From: Plotosus lineatus
Taxonomy: Eukaryota; Chordata; Actinopteri; Siluriformes; Plotosidae
Direction: 5' to 3'
Assembly: GCA_024760905.1 (NCBI GenBank)
Contig: CM045746.1
Coordinates: 4,184,001-4,248,000 of the forward strand
Length of the DNA: 64,000 nt
Part shown: positions 31,985-42,789 of the stretch, piece by piece
Layout of the letters: every line of letters begins with the position of its first letter
Numbering within the stretch: the stretch's first letter is position 1
Translations under genes and position numbers: made by a program
Notes under the pieces: model-generated
The model's input: the letters and a program-made list of their open reading frames with translations, nothing else
Told to the model about the DNA's origin: nothing
The model's database searches: none

Positions 31985-32066
31985 ACGGTTTTTCGAATAT
32001 TGCGGCCAGGTCTGGTCTACATTATCCGCAATATTCAAGGGATGACTGTACACCTATTCTTAAATA
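31985..32066. repeat. Tigger-like end fragments
   Basis: GGTTTTTCGAATATTGCGG and CCGCAATATTCAAGGGATGA face each other within 80 bp, ending GACTGTA, similar to terminal sequence of Tigger-type elements. Small remnant. Confidence 0.4.
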
Positions 32067-32299
32067 CTAGGGTGCATTGCACAGGATTTAGTATAGCACC
32101 CAGTGCTGTAGAGCAGTTCTCGCTTCCAGCTTCATCTGCAGCTGACATCTAGCTCATTGAGTGAAAGCCAAGTGCATAAGTCCTTTCTGATGGTACAAAG
32201 CTTCTGCTACATCAAGACTCTCACATTGCCTCCTCGCTGCACACCCTGATAACGGTGCACCTTAAAGGCCCCTGACTAAATATGTGAGGGATCTCGGAG

Positions 32300-34165
32300 C
32301 AGGTTGAGCACCAGAGGTGCAATATGCAGGCCCACCGGTGTGTGGACATGCTCTGGTACTCACTAGTCAACGATCTTCCATCAACCATCTTCCAAGGCTT
32401 CCATCAGCCTTGCAGATAAAGCCCTTGAGGTAAAAGGCTAAGAGAAGGACAACTCTGACTTACAACCCCCAGCTATGGGCAAACAGCACCACTGCCTTGT
32501 GGTCATCATGGGAGTGACAAAGGCTAAGGGAGACACCCCCTACAGAAAATCCAGAGTGGAGCCGCAAAGGCGGTTGGTCCCTGCATAGCGGGACCTCCCG
32601 GTATCTCCTGTAGTCAAGTTGGTACCAACTGTATTGGCTAGCCCCTTCCGTTGGGCACTACCAGCTAGGCCGAAAAGGGTCGACTGGGCATCTCAGTTCC
32701 TCCACAACTTTGCCCTGGCCTGTGCCCTGGAGAGGTCACTCCAGTGCCGCCTTCTGCAGCAGCTCAACACGGGGAGATGGAGAGATGCAGTTACTGGTTA
32801 AAAGCCCAGGGCTAATTGGTGTAAGCTCGGGCGCCTAGGGCTATCTCCCGACGTTGGGAGGGATCATCGAGTCGCACTGGCCAGCTACCACCCGCCTTTA
32901 GCTGGGCATCCCCCAGCCAGTAAGGTGCTGACCCGCCACAGTCCGCTTACTTCAATGGGTGCTTGAAGTGTAGGCCAAAAGCCGAAGCACAGACTGTAAA
33001 CACTGCACCAGGCAATAACAAGAAACCAAAGCAGCTAGTACTGAGTCTGGCAACCTGGAACGTCAGAACAATACGTCCTGGCCTCTTTGACGCTCTCCAG
33101 CAAATCACTGCAAGGAAAACTGCCATCATAGACCGCGAGCTGAGGAGGCTCAACATTGCAGCATTGCAAGAGTCAGAAGAGTCCCAGGCAGTGGCAGCCT
33201 GAAGGAGAAGGACTATACTAGTACGTTCTTCTGGCAGGGACAGAAGCCTGACGAGCATTGCCTATATGGTGTTGGAGTCGCTGTAGGAAACTCCTTTGTC
33301 GCACCACCGTCCTCAGGCACTCTGCGAGCCCTCTCTCTCCGTATCACAACCTCCTCTGGACTAGCTACCATCATTAGTGCCTATGCTCCGATGCTTTGCT
33401 CTCCAGTTGAAGTGAAGGATGCGTTCTACAATGCACTCAAAGCCAGGATCCAGCAGATCCCTGCCAAGGAGCACCTGTTTCTGCTTGGTGACTTTAATGC
33501 ACGGATAAGGGCAGATCACGACTCCTGGCCCCGCTGCATTGGCTGCTTTGGCATTGGCAAACTCAATGAGAATGGCCAACGCCTTCTTGAGCTCTGCTTC
33601 TTTCATGACCTCTGTCTGACCAACACATTCTTCTCCACCAAGTCCTGCCACCGAGTGTCCTGGAGACACCCAAGGTTTCGCCACTGGTATCAACTGGACT
33701 TAGTCATCACCAGGAGATCCCTGCTGAACCAAGTGCTGGTCACATGCAATTTCAATAGCGCTGATTGGGACACCAACCATTCCCTGACGAGTGCAAAATG
33801 TACGAAGGCATGAAGAAGGCTTTCAGTCCCAGTGCCATCAAGAGTGCTCTAATCAAATGAGCTGCAGGTGATGTCATCAAGGATCGTGGCAAACAAATGG
33901 AGAGATGGGCTGAGCACTACCAACAGCTCTACTCGAGGGAAACCATCGTCTCAAACACAGCCCTTGAGAACATCTCTCCACTGTCTGTTATGGATGAGCT
34001 TGACGCTTCACCCACCATCGAGGAGTTAAGCAAGGTGATAGATTCTATCTCAAGCGGCAAGGCTCCAGGCAGTGACAACATCCTGCCTGAAATTGTCAAA
34101 ACCACAAAGGAGAGTTCGCTCTTTGAGCTCCTACTGCCAAAATCATCACGCATCATAGATTTTTC
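32300..34165 (+). pseudogene. APE-type non-LTR retrotransposon: 5' region, endonuclease, RT start
   Basis: A GC-rich leader (32300-32960) is followed by an apurinic endonuclease-like domain in broken frames: LVLSLATWNVRTIRPG, RRLNIAALQES, then SAYAPML, LFLLGDFNARI and the QLDLVITRR region. After a frame change come HYQQLYSR and SSGKAPGSDNILPEIVK, the usual linker just before the RT domain. The RT itself is missing. It is a different family from the RTE copies. I cannot name the clade. Confidence 0.8.
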
Positions 34166-34499
34166 TGTCAATTGACAGATAATATCTTTGAACTTCTGAA
34201 TTTAGACTGTCACATCATGAGTTCCACTGTCAATTAAGATAAACAATTCTATTCCAAGTACAGCCTGACAAAATTTTTTCAATCTGAACCCAAAATGTTG
34301 AGCTTAAACCAAATTGTGCACTAAAATTAAAAACACAAAACAAGTACTGTTGGAGTGGACCATACAGTATGTGTTGTAAAAGTTTGTACCATATTGGATT
34401 GCTTACTTTAGGTACACAGAAATGCATCCATCATTGGATATTTTTCCAGGGTGAAAAAAAATGATCCATGATATCCACCCACACATATATACACACACA
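34166..34499. other. Intergenic, unassigned
   Basis: AT-rich, nothing recognised. Confidence 0.5.
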
Positions 34500-34735
34500 C
34501 ACACACACACACGCATATGTATTGCAAGAACACAACCATTCACACTCAATTTGGAACAGCTGGTTAGCCTAATCTGCATGTCTTTGGACTGTGAGAGGAA
34601 ACTGGAGTACCCGGTGAAACCTCACGTAGGCACGCGGAGAACATGCACATTCCGTACAAAAATTCACAGCCTAGGACTCGAACGCATGTCTTTCTTGCTG
34701 TCAGATGGAGGTGATAACAATACACCACCATGCTG
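34500..34735 (+). repeat. Common teleost interspersed repeat fragment
   Basis: An (AC)n run, ACCATTCACACTCAATTTGG, GCATGTCTTTGGACTGTGAG, GGAGAACATGCACATTCCG and TCTTTCTTGCTGTCAGATGG. Same family as 18801-19280. Confidence 0.75.
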
Positions 34736-34808
34736 TACAGATGAAATGTCTTTAAAATGACTTTTTACATGATATTATATTGTACCTGTTTTTTTATATG
34801 TATATACA

Positions 34809-36343
34809 CTAGTCCTTCTCAAAAAATTAGCATATTGTGGTAAAGTTCATTATTTTCTGTACTGTACTGATAAAAATTAAACTCATATATTTCAATATAT
34901 TTCAGGTCTTTTATTGTTTGAATACTGATGATTTTGGCATACAGCTCATGAAAACCAAAAATCCCTGTCTCAAAAAATTAGCATATTTCATTCGATCAAA
35001 AAAAAAAAAAAAAAAAAGATTTTTTAATACAAAAAAGTCAACCTTCAAATAATTATGTTCAGTTATGCACTCAATACTTGGTCAGGAATCCTTTTGCAGA
35101 AATGACTGCTTCAATGCGGCATGGCATGGAGGCAATCAGCCTGTGGCACTGCTGAGGTGTTATTGAGGCCCAGGATGCTTCGATAGCAGCCTTAAGCTCA
35201 TCCACAGTGTTGGGTCTGGTGTCTCTCAACTTTCTCTTCACAATATCCCACAGATTCTCTATGGGGTTCAGGTCAGGAGAGTTGGCAGGCCAATTGAGCA
35301 CAGTAATACCATGGTCAGTGAACCATTTAGCAGTGGTTTTGGCACTGTGAACAGGTGCCAGGTCATGCTGAAAAATGAAATCTTCATCTCCATAAAGCTT
35401 TTCAGCAGATGGAAGCATGAAGTGCTCCAAAATGTCCTGATAGCTAGCTGCATTGACCCTGCCCTTGATAAAACACAGTGGACCAACACCAGCAGCTGAC
35501 ATGGCACCCCAGACCATCACTGACTGTGGGTACTTGACACTGGACTTTAGGCATTTTGGCATTTCCTTCTTCCCAGTCTTCCTCCAGACTCTGGCACCTT
35601 GATTTCCGAATGACATGCTTTCATCTGAAAAAAGTACTTTGGACAACTGAGCAACAGTCCAGTGGTACTTCTCTGTAGCCCAGGTCAGGCGCTTCTGCCA
35701 CTGTTTCTGGTTCAAAAGTGGCTTGACCTGGATAATGCAGCACCTAACACCCAGTCCACTGCTTCCACAGGTCCCCCAAGGTCTGGAATCGGCCCTTCTC
35801 CACAATCTTCCTCAGGGTCCGGTCACCTCTTCTGGTTGTGCAGTGTTTTCTGCCACACTTTTTCCTTCCCACAGACGTCCCACTGAGGTGCCTTGATACA
35901 GCACTCTGGGAACAGCCTATTCGCTCAGAGATTTCTTTCTGTGTCTTACCCTCTTACTTGAGGGTGTCAATGATGGCCTTCTGGACAGGAGTCAGGTCGG
36001 CAGTCTTACCCATGATGCGATTTTGAGTAATGAACCAGGCTGGGAGTTTTTAAAAACCTTAGCAATGTTTTGCAGGTGTTTAGAGTTAATTGGTTGATTC
36101 AGATGATTAGGTTAATAGCTCATTTAGAGTACCTTTTCATGATTTGCTAATTTTTTGAGATAGGAATTTTGGGTTTTCAGAAGCTGTATGCCAAAATCAT
36201 CAGTATTAAAACAATAAAAGACCTGAAATATTTCAGTTGGTGTGCAATGAATCTAAAATATATAGAAGTTTAATTTTTATCAGTACATTCCATAAAATAA
36301 TGAACTTTATCACAATATGCTAATTTTTTTTAGAAGGACTAGT
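34809..36343 (-). mobile_element. Tc1-type transposon, copy 4 (53-bp deletion lineage)
   Basis: Both ends present (CTAGTCCTTCTC at 34809; AGAAGGACTAG at 36343, followed by TA). It has an A-run of about 19 at 34999-35017. The transposase lies on the minus strand and carries the same 53-bp deletion (joining ...CCCAGTCCAC at 35760) as copies 2 and 6. Confidence 0.93.
35071..36013 (-). pseudogene. Tc1-like transposase with stop and frameshift
   Basis: Start [19 protein letters not shown], then TAA in place of Gln, and the 53-bp deletion after LWKQWT shifts the frame. From there 244 codons are open: VLFSDES (first Asp), [13 protein letters not shown] (second Asp) and SPDLNPIENLW (Glu), with 34 residues between the last two as in DD34E Tc1 enzymes. 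Ends FLTKY. Confidence 0.92.
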
Positions 36344-36529
36344 ATATACTTCCTACAAATGAAGACTTTACACCTTATCTTCTTGGTATGTCTGTGGTAT
36401 GACAGTTGTTTTGGAGGGAACCCATCTTCCAGAAAACAGTTACCATGTTCTCATTGAACAGGACAGCATGGACGTGTTTTTTTCCCCTCACACTCCACAT
36501 ATGTACATTATCTGCAATGTTCTTGATGC
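36344..36529. other. Intergenic, unassigned
   Basis: Nothing recognised. Confidence 0.5.
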
Positions 36530-36770
36530 TCCTCTTCTTTTCCTTTCGGCTGTTCCCTACCATACAACATCGCTGGCCTCATCACCGTCTTGTACACTTT
36601 TCCTTTCATTCTTGCCGATACCCTCCTATCACACTGGACACTTTTCTCCAACCAGTCTGCACACACTTCACCTCTTTTCCACACTCTCCATTGCTCTGGA
36701 TTGTTGAGCCAAAGTACTTAAATTCCTCCACCTTCTTTATCTCTGCTTCCTTTAATCTCAAAAAGTCGGG
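36530..36770 (-). pseudogene. RTE fragment with internal deletion
   Basis: TTCTTTTCCTTTCGGCTGTTCCC (tail complement, in part) runs straight into CATACAACATCGCTGGCCTC and TACTTAAATTCCTCCACCTTC (YGL and KVE(E)FKYLG regions). The RT C-terminus between them is deleted. Confidence 0.8.
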
Positions 36771-36774
36771 ACCT

Positions 36775-37015
36775 CCAGCTCTCATTGGAGCGATTCGCAG
36801 CCGAGTGCGAAGCAGCCGGGATGAAGATCAGTACCTCCAAGTCCGAGGCCATGGTTCTCAGTCGGACAATGGTGGAATGCACCCTCTGGGTCTGGAATGA
36901 GGTCCTGCCCCAAGTGGAGGAGTTTAAGTATCTTGGGGTCTTGTTTACGAGTGAGGGAAGGATGGAGCGAGAGATCGACAGACGGATCGCTGCAGCCTCT
37001 GCTGTTAACCCCTGG
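36775..37015 (+). pseudogene. LINE reverse transcriptase thumb fragment
   Basis: The frame reads RFAAECEAAGMKISTSKSEA, then VEEFKYLGVLFTSEGRMERE and IDRRIAAASAV. This is a common fish non-LTR RT segment, distinct from RTE. It is cut by the following MITE. Codons are GC-rich relative to the neighbours. Confidence 0.8.
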
Positions 37016-37613
37016 TACGAAAATTCAGGGTGACGAACAACATTTTCCTAAGTTTTCATCCCCGGGATACGAAAACAACCTCCTCTTAAGAAAAGCGCCA
37101 ACTGTGGCATTCAAAATTCAAACGCGTCAATCAAATTTTCACACGATGCGCGAGTTGCTCTCTCATTGGCTGTCTCGAAACATCCCGCCCCATTGGCCTC
37201 TCATTGACTAGAAGGGATGACGCAGCGATTGTGACCCATACTTCCTGTACCATACTTCCTGCTTGTCATACGCGTGAAGGAGCATTGACTGTTGGCTTGT
37301 TTTGAGATTGATCATGCAGCATTATATTTCATTATCGCCAAAACCCATCTACAATCGGGACGATATTGAACCAGAAGGAGATCTTAAAGCGGAAATACAG
37401 TGAGGGAGGTGATTATTCCGGCACGATACTAAAACAGAGTGCTCCGTGGGAGAAGACCTCCAATCTCGCAAGGAAGCAAGTTAATATTGAATGAGGACCC
37501 CTGATCTTTCAAACAGGTACTGTAATTCCGCTTCAAATAAAACGTCCCGTCCATTTAAACATTTAAATAGAATTGTTCCATCAGCTGCGTGTTGAGAGTG
37601 GGCGTGGCCCGAG

Positions 37614-37668
<55 letters not shown>

Positions 37669-37974
37669 TAAGAAAGATAGAGACAGAAGGAGGCTGAACT
37701 CTTTAGTTTTTACTTTAGTTTTTTAAGTTGTTTAATTCAGTAAATGTTTAATAAATGTGGACCTCAGATCCCTCAAGGAATCAAGTTAAAGTTGAGTTTG
37801 GACCTCCGATCTGTCAAGCAGGGAATGTGCTTTGAATTCCATGTCTTAAAATGGCATCCTGCTTGTGGGCGTGGCTCGCAGCGCCACAATAAACATTTAA
37901 TGCATACTGTATTGTGTGTGTGTGTGTGTGTGTGTGGATGTGAGAGAGAGAGAGAGAGAGAGCTAGATAAAGAC

Positions 37975-38016
<42 letters not shown>

Positions 38017-38287
38017 ATAAAAATGTTTAATAATGGTTTAATGAATAAATATGTTAATAAAATGGTTTAATATGTTGATAAAATGTTTAAATGGTTCAAT
38101 AAATAATTTTATTTTACTTTTAACACGTATTTCATACAAAGTTGGTGTACTTTTATCATTTTAAAGGGTTTGTGGGGTAGTCTTGGGAGCATTGAAACGA
38201 ATCAGGCGTTTAACATATAAAATGCGACCCCTGCTGACGAAACTCCCGCATTACGAAAAAGGTGCTGGAACGGATTAATTTCGTTAG
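37016..38287. mobile_element. Tigger-related MITE, subfamily 2, without mib1 cargo
   Basis: Shares its left part (CCGGGATACGAAAACAACC, CTCATTGGCTGTCTCGAAAC) and right part (AATAAATAATTTTATTTTAC, CATTACGAAAAAGGTGCTGG) with the element at 7452-8700. Where that copy has the mib1 piece, this one has GACCTCCGATCTGTCAAGCA units and (GT)n/(GA)n runs (37619-37665, 37914-38014). Its right end is lost at the junction with Tc1 copy 5. Confidence 0.7.
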
Positions 38288-39287
38288 CATATTGTGATAA
38301 AGTTCATTATTTTCTGTAATGTACTGATAAAACTTTAACTTTCATATATTTTAGATTCATTGCACACCAACTGAAATATTTCAGGTCTTTTATGGTTTTA
38401 ATACTGATTTTGGCATACAGCTCATGAAAACCAAAAATTCCTATCTCAAAAAATTAGCATATTTCATCCGACCAGTAAAAAAAGTGCTTTTAATACAAAA
38501 AAGTCAACCTTCAAATAATTATGTTCAGTTATGTTCAGACTCAATACTTGGTCAAGAATCCTTTTGCAGAAATGACTGCTTCAGTGCGATGTGGCATGGA
38601 GGCAATCAGCCTGTGGCACTGCTGAGGTGTTACGGAGGCCCAGGATGCTTCGATAGCGGCCTTAAGCTCATCCACAGTGTTGGGTCTGGTGTCTCTCAAC
38701 TTTCTCTTCACAATATCCCACAGATTCTCTATGGGGTTCAGGTCAGGAGAGTTGGCAGGCCAATTGAGCACAGTAATACCATGGTCAGTAAACCATTTAG
38801 CGGTGGTTTTGGCACTGTGAGCAGGTGCCAGGTCGTGCTGAAAAATGAAATCTTCATCTCCATAAAGCTTTTCAGCAGATGAAAGCATGAAGTGCTCCAA
38901 AATGTCCTGATATCTAGCTGCATTGACCCTGCCCTTGATAAAACACAGTGGACCAACACCAGCAGCTGACATGGCACCCCAGACCATCACTGACTGTGGG
39001 TACTTGACACTGGACTTCAGGCATTTTGGAATTTCCTTCCCCTCAGTCTTCCTCCAGACTCTGGCACCTTGATTTCCGAATGACATGCAAAATTTGCTTT
39101 CATCTGAAAAAAAGTACTTTGGACCACTGAGCAAAAGTACAGTGCTGCTTCTGTGTAGCTCAGGTCAGGCGCTTCTGCTGCTGTTTCTGGTTGAAAAGTG
39201 GCTTGACCTGGGGAATGCGGCACCTGTAGCCCATTTCCTGCACACGCCTGTGCACGGTACCTCTGGAAGTTTCTACTGCTTCCACTG
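38285..39287 (-). mobile_element. Tc1-type transposon, copy 5, half element
   Basis: Starts inside the terminal repeat (TTAGCATATTGTGATAAAG) and ends within the DNA-binding domain at about 39287, where it joins an RTE fragment. It retains the 53 bp deleted in copies 2, 4 and 6 (CATTTCCTGCACACGCCTGT at 39232). Both outer ends are lost. Confidence 0.9.
38541..39134 (-). pseudogene. Tc1-like transposase catalytic domain
   Basis: 197 codons open: [20 protein letters not shown] and SPDLNPIENLW, ending FLTKY. The three catalytic residues are present, but the DNA-binding domain upstream is out of frame and cut. Confidence 0.92.
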
Positions 39288-40593
39288 TACTCCCTGTACT
39301 CCTGTTTACTCTCGTCGGTTTTCTCAATGTCCCACTTCTTCTTAGCTAACCGCTTCCTTTGTACACACTCCTGCACTTCCTCATTCCACCACCAAGTCTC
39401 CTTATCTACTTTCCTTCCAGATGACACACCAAGTATTTTCCTACCTGTCTCCCTGATCACATTAGCTGTAGTTGTCTAGTCATCTGGAAGCACTTCGTGA
39501 CCACCCAAAGCCTGTTTCAACTCCTCCTTGAAGACAACCCGACACTCTTCCTTTTTCAGCTTCCACCACTTTGTCTTCTGCTCTGCCTTTGCCTTCTTCA
39601 CCTTCCTCCCCATCAGCATCATCCTGCACACCACCATCCTAAGCTGTTTGGCAACACTCTCATCCACTACTACTTTGCAGTCACTGACTTCCTTTAAATT
39701 ACATCGCCTGCACAAGATGTAGTCTACTTGTGTGCTCCTACCTCCACTTTTATAAGTCACCCTATGCTCCTCTCTCTTCTGGAAGAAAGTATTCACCACA
39801 GCCATTCCTGTCCTGGATACCAAACCTACCCATCACTTCCTCGTCCCCTCTGTTTCCTGCACCAACATGTCCATTGAAGTCTGCCCCAATGACCATTCTT
39901 TCACCTCTGGGGGTACTCTGCATCACTTCATCTAACTCCCTCCAGAATCTCTCCTTCTCTTCTCGCTCACATCCTGTCTGTGGGGCATAAGCGCTAACAA
40001 CATTGACCATCACACCTTCAAGGTCTAACTTGAGACTCATCACTCTGTCTGACACTCTTTTCACTTCTAGAACATTCCTGACAAACTCCTCCTTCAAGAT
40101 GACTCCAACTCCATTTCTCTTCCCATCCACACCATGATAAAACAGCTTAAACCCTGCTCCTATGCTTCTAGCCTTGCTACCTTTCCACCTGGACTCCTGA
40201 ACACACAGTATGTCCACCTTCCTCCTCTGCATCATGTCAGCCAGCTCTTTACCTTTTCCTGCCATAGTTCCAACATTCAAAGTCCCTACTCTCAGTCCTA
40301 GACTCAAGCCTTTCCTCCTCTCTCTGCCTACGGACACGCCTCCCGCCTCTCCTTCTTCGACCAACAGTAGTCCAATTTCCATCAGCACACTGTTGGTTGA
40401 CAGCACTGATGGCGGTCATTGTTAACCCGGGCCTCAACCGATCCGGTTTGTCATTCTTTCTTGTGATTCGCATAGTTTATTTGGCATTTGTTTTACGCCG
40501 GATGCCCTTCCTGACGCAACCCTCTGCATTTATCCGGACTTGGGACCGGCGTGAGGGAGAGACACTGGTTTGTGCCCCCTCCCCTCACGGCTG

Positions 40594-40597
<4 letters not shown>
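39288..40597 (-). pseudogene. RTE LINE, 5' region and endonuclease, 3' part missing
   Basis: On the minus strand the 5' leader starts near 40597 (AATGCAGCCGTGAGGGG), followed by a start [16 protein letters not shown], a basic stretch, then after a frameshift the APE-type endonuclease: [47 protein letters not shown] and MVIGADFNGHVG. The linker with VDYILCRRCN and TKWWKLKKEE follows. It stops at 39288 before the RT. Keeping the 5' end and losing the 3' end is the opposite of usual LINE truncation. Confidence 0.9.
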
Positions 40598-40658
<61 letters not shown>

Positions 40659-40678
40659 ATATATACACGCGCACACAC

Positions 40679-40757
<79 letters not shown>
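40598..40757. repeat. (TA)n(CA)n(CATA)n(TA)n microsatellite
   Basis: Simple repeats joining the RTE 5' end to a headless SINE. Confidence 0.95.
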
Positions 40758-40760
<3 letters not shown>

Positions 40761-41068
40761 GATCCTAAGGTTGGGGGTTCGAGTACCCACAAGGTTGTCA
40801 CTGTCCCCCCAGTGCAGCTGACTGGGTTATCAAAGGCGGGCCATGTCTCTCACTGTGTGTGGTGAGAGGCATATAAAAGAACCATTGCTGACTTTTGTAA
40901 AGAGTAGGCTGCAAAGCCGTCAGTGTGTTTCTGTCCCTTGCTAAAAGGGTTGTGACAGGAGGGCATCCGACGTAAAAACCCATGCCAAATCAAATGTGCG
41001 AATCAGATGATTAGCTGTGGCAACTCTCGAGAATGGGAAAAAGCCGAAAAGAAAAGAAAGAACATACA
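40758..41068 (+). mobile_element. tRNA-headed SINE, tail A, head truncated
   Basis: Begins TCTGATCCTAAGGTTGGGGG with the B-box GGTTCGAGTACC; the A-box is gone, replaced by (TA)n. It then has the usual body, the GGGCATCCGACGTAAAAACC block and the RTE-like tail (GAATCAGATGATTAGCTGTG, AAAAAGCCGAAAAG). Confidence 0.88.
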
Positions 41069-41075
41069 CACACAC

Positions 41076-41146
<71 letters not shown>
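41069..41146. repeat. (CA)n(TA)n microsatellite
   Basis: Simple sequence between a SINE and a MITE. Confidence 0.95.
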
Positions 41147-41148
<2 letters not shown>

Positions 41149-41418
41149 GTGGTACCTCACATTACAAAATTAGTCCGTTCCAGCGCCTTTTTCGTAACCT
41201 GCATTTTCCATAAATTGAACCACATTTTACATGTAAAACGCATAATTCATTCCAAGGCTCCCAATACTACCCCATAAATCCTTTAAAAATTATAAAAGCA
41301 TACCTTTTAAGACCTCCTTCTGCTTCAATATCGTACCGATGGTAGACGGATTTGGCCATATTCCTTTGCGAGATCATTAAAGCCTGTTTCTTCTTTTCAC
41401 TCGCACCGGAAATCACAC

Positions 41419-41461
<43 letters not shown>

Positions 41462-41952
41462 CGTGCGTGCGTGTTGACCATGTCTTCTTGGCAGAGTTAT
41501 AATTTTACAAATGTTTATGGAAGGTTAAAAGCCCGAGTCAAGCAATAAAGCATGAAACAACAGTAGCTCTGTCCTTTACACGAAAAGTATCATGGTAGAT
41601 GCAGTTCCATTATAGCCAATGGGAGGGAGCTACGTCATCCCTCCTCGCCAATGGGAGGCCAGCAGGGCGGGATGTAGGGAGATAACCAATAAGAGGGAGC
41701 TGAGACATCTCTCCTAGCCAATGGGAGGACAGTGGGGTGGGATGTTTGAACGTCATTGATGGGAGAGCAGCTCATGCATTGTTTGAATGGCACGTTTCAA
41801 TGTTTGAATGGCACGTTTTAATGTTTGAATGGCGTGTTTGAATTTTTAAGATGACGCTTTTGTAATGTGAACTTGTTTCGTATCCAGAGACAAAAATCTT
41901 AGGAAAATGCGTTTCATAACCTGAATTTTTTCTTTGGTGAGACTTTTGTAAA

Positions 41953-41960
<8 letters not shown>
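41147..41960 (-). mobile_element. Tigger-related MITE (CAGTGGTACC family)
   Basis: Left end CAGTGGTACCTCACATTAC, GTTCCAGCGCCTTTTTCG, a (GT)n run at 41418-41475 between CACCGGAAATCACACGCG and TTGACCATGTCTTC, then CCAATGGGAGG repeats. The right terminus has dissolved into (TA)n at 41955-41991. On the minus strand a short frame resembles the element at 57 kb (MAKSVYHRYDIEAEGGLKR). Confidence 0.78.
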
Positions 41961-41993
<33 letters not shown>

Positions 41994-41996
<3 letters not shown>

Positions 41997-42713
41997 TGGT
42001 ACCTCACCTTATGAAAGTAATCTGTTCCGGAAGTGGTTTTGTAACATGGATTTTTCGTAAGTTGAACCGCATTTTACATGTAAAATGCTTGATTTGTTCC
42101 AAGGCCCCCAATACTGCTCCCTTAACCCTTTAAAAATTATAAAAGTATACCTTTTAAGGCCTCCTTCTGCTTCAAAATCGTACTGATAGTAGATGGGTTT
42201 GGCCATACTGTATTCCTTTGCAATATCACTCAACTGCATGCCATGAGCCCACTTTTTCTTTTCACTCGCACCGGGAATCGCACGCGTATGTATGTGTGTG
42301 TGCATGTGTGTGCATGTGTGTGCGTGTGTGTGCGTGTGTGTGTGCGCGTATGTGTTGGCCATGTCTTCTTAGCAGAGTTATAATCTTACAAATGTTTATG
42401 CAGGTTAAAAATCTGAGCCAAAAAATAAAGTCGCAATGCGCACACCCGAAAAACTTACAAAACAACAGTAACTCTGTCCTTTACATGAAAAGCATCATGG
42501 GTATTATGGATATATATATATAATAGCCAATGGGAGGGAGCTGCGTCATCTCTCCTAGCCAATGGGAGGCCAGAGGGGCGGGATGTTGGGAGATAGCCAA
42601 TGGCAGGCCAACGGGGCGGGATTTCGTATCCAGAGACAGAAATTTTAGGAAAATGTGTTTCGTAACCTGGATTTTTTTGTTTGTTGGGACTCTCGTAAGG
42701 TGAGGTACCACTG
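41994..42713 (-). mobile_element. Tigger-related MITE, neighbour copy with both ends
   Basis: CAGTGGTACCTCACCTTATG at left and its complement ending GGTGAGGTACCACTG at 42713; 720 bp, same orientation as the previous copy. It has a TG-rich run at 42287-42352. On the minus strand the frame MQLSDIAKEYSMAKP looks like the helix-turn-helix start of a Tigger transposase, which supports the family name. Confidence 0.82.
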
Positions 42714-42789
42714 TGTATATAGTGTACCATAAACAGCTACTGCTGCTAACTCAGCTGACTTCTTCAGCCGGGGACCAATCGTCAATGAG

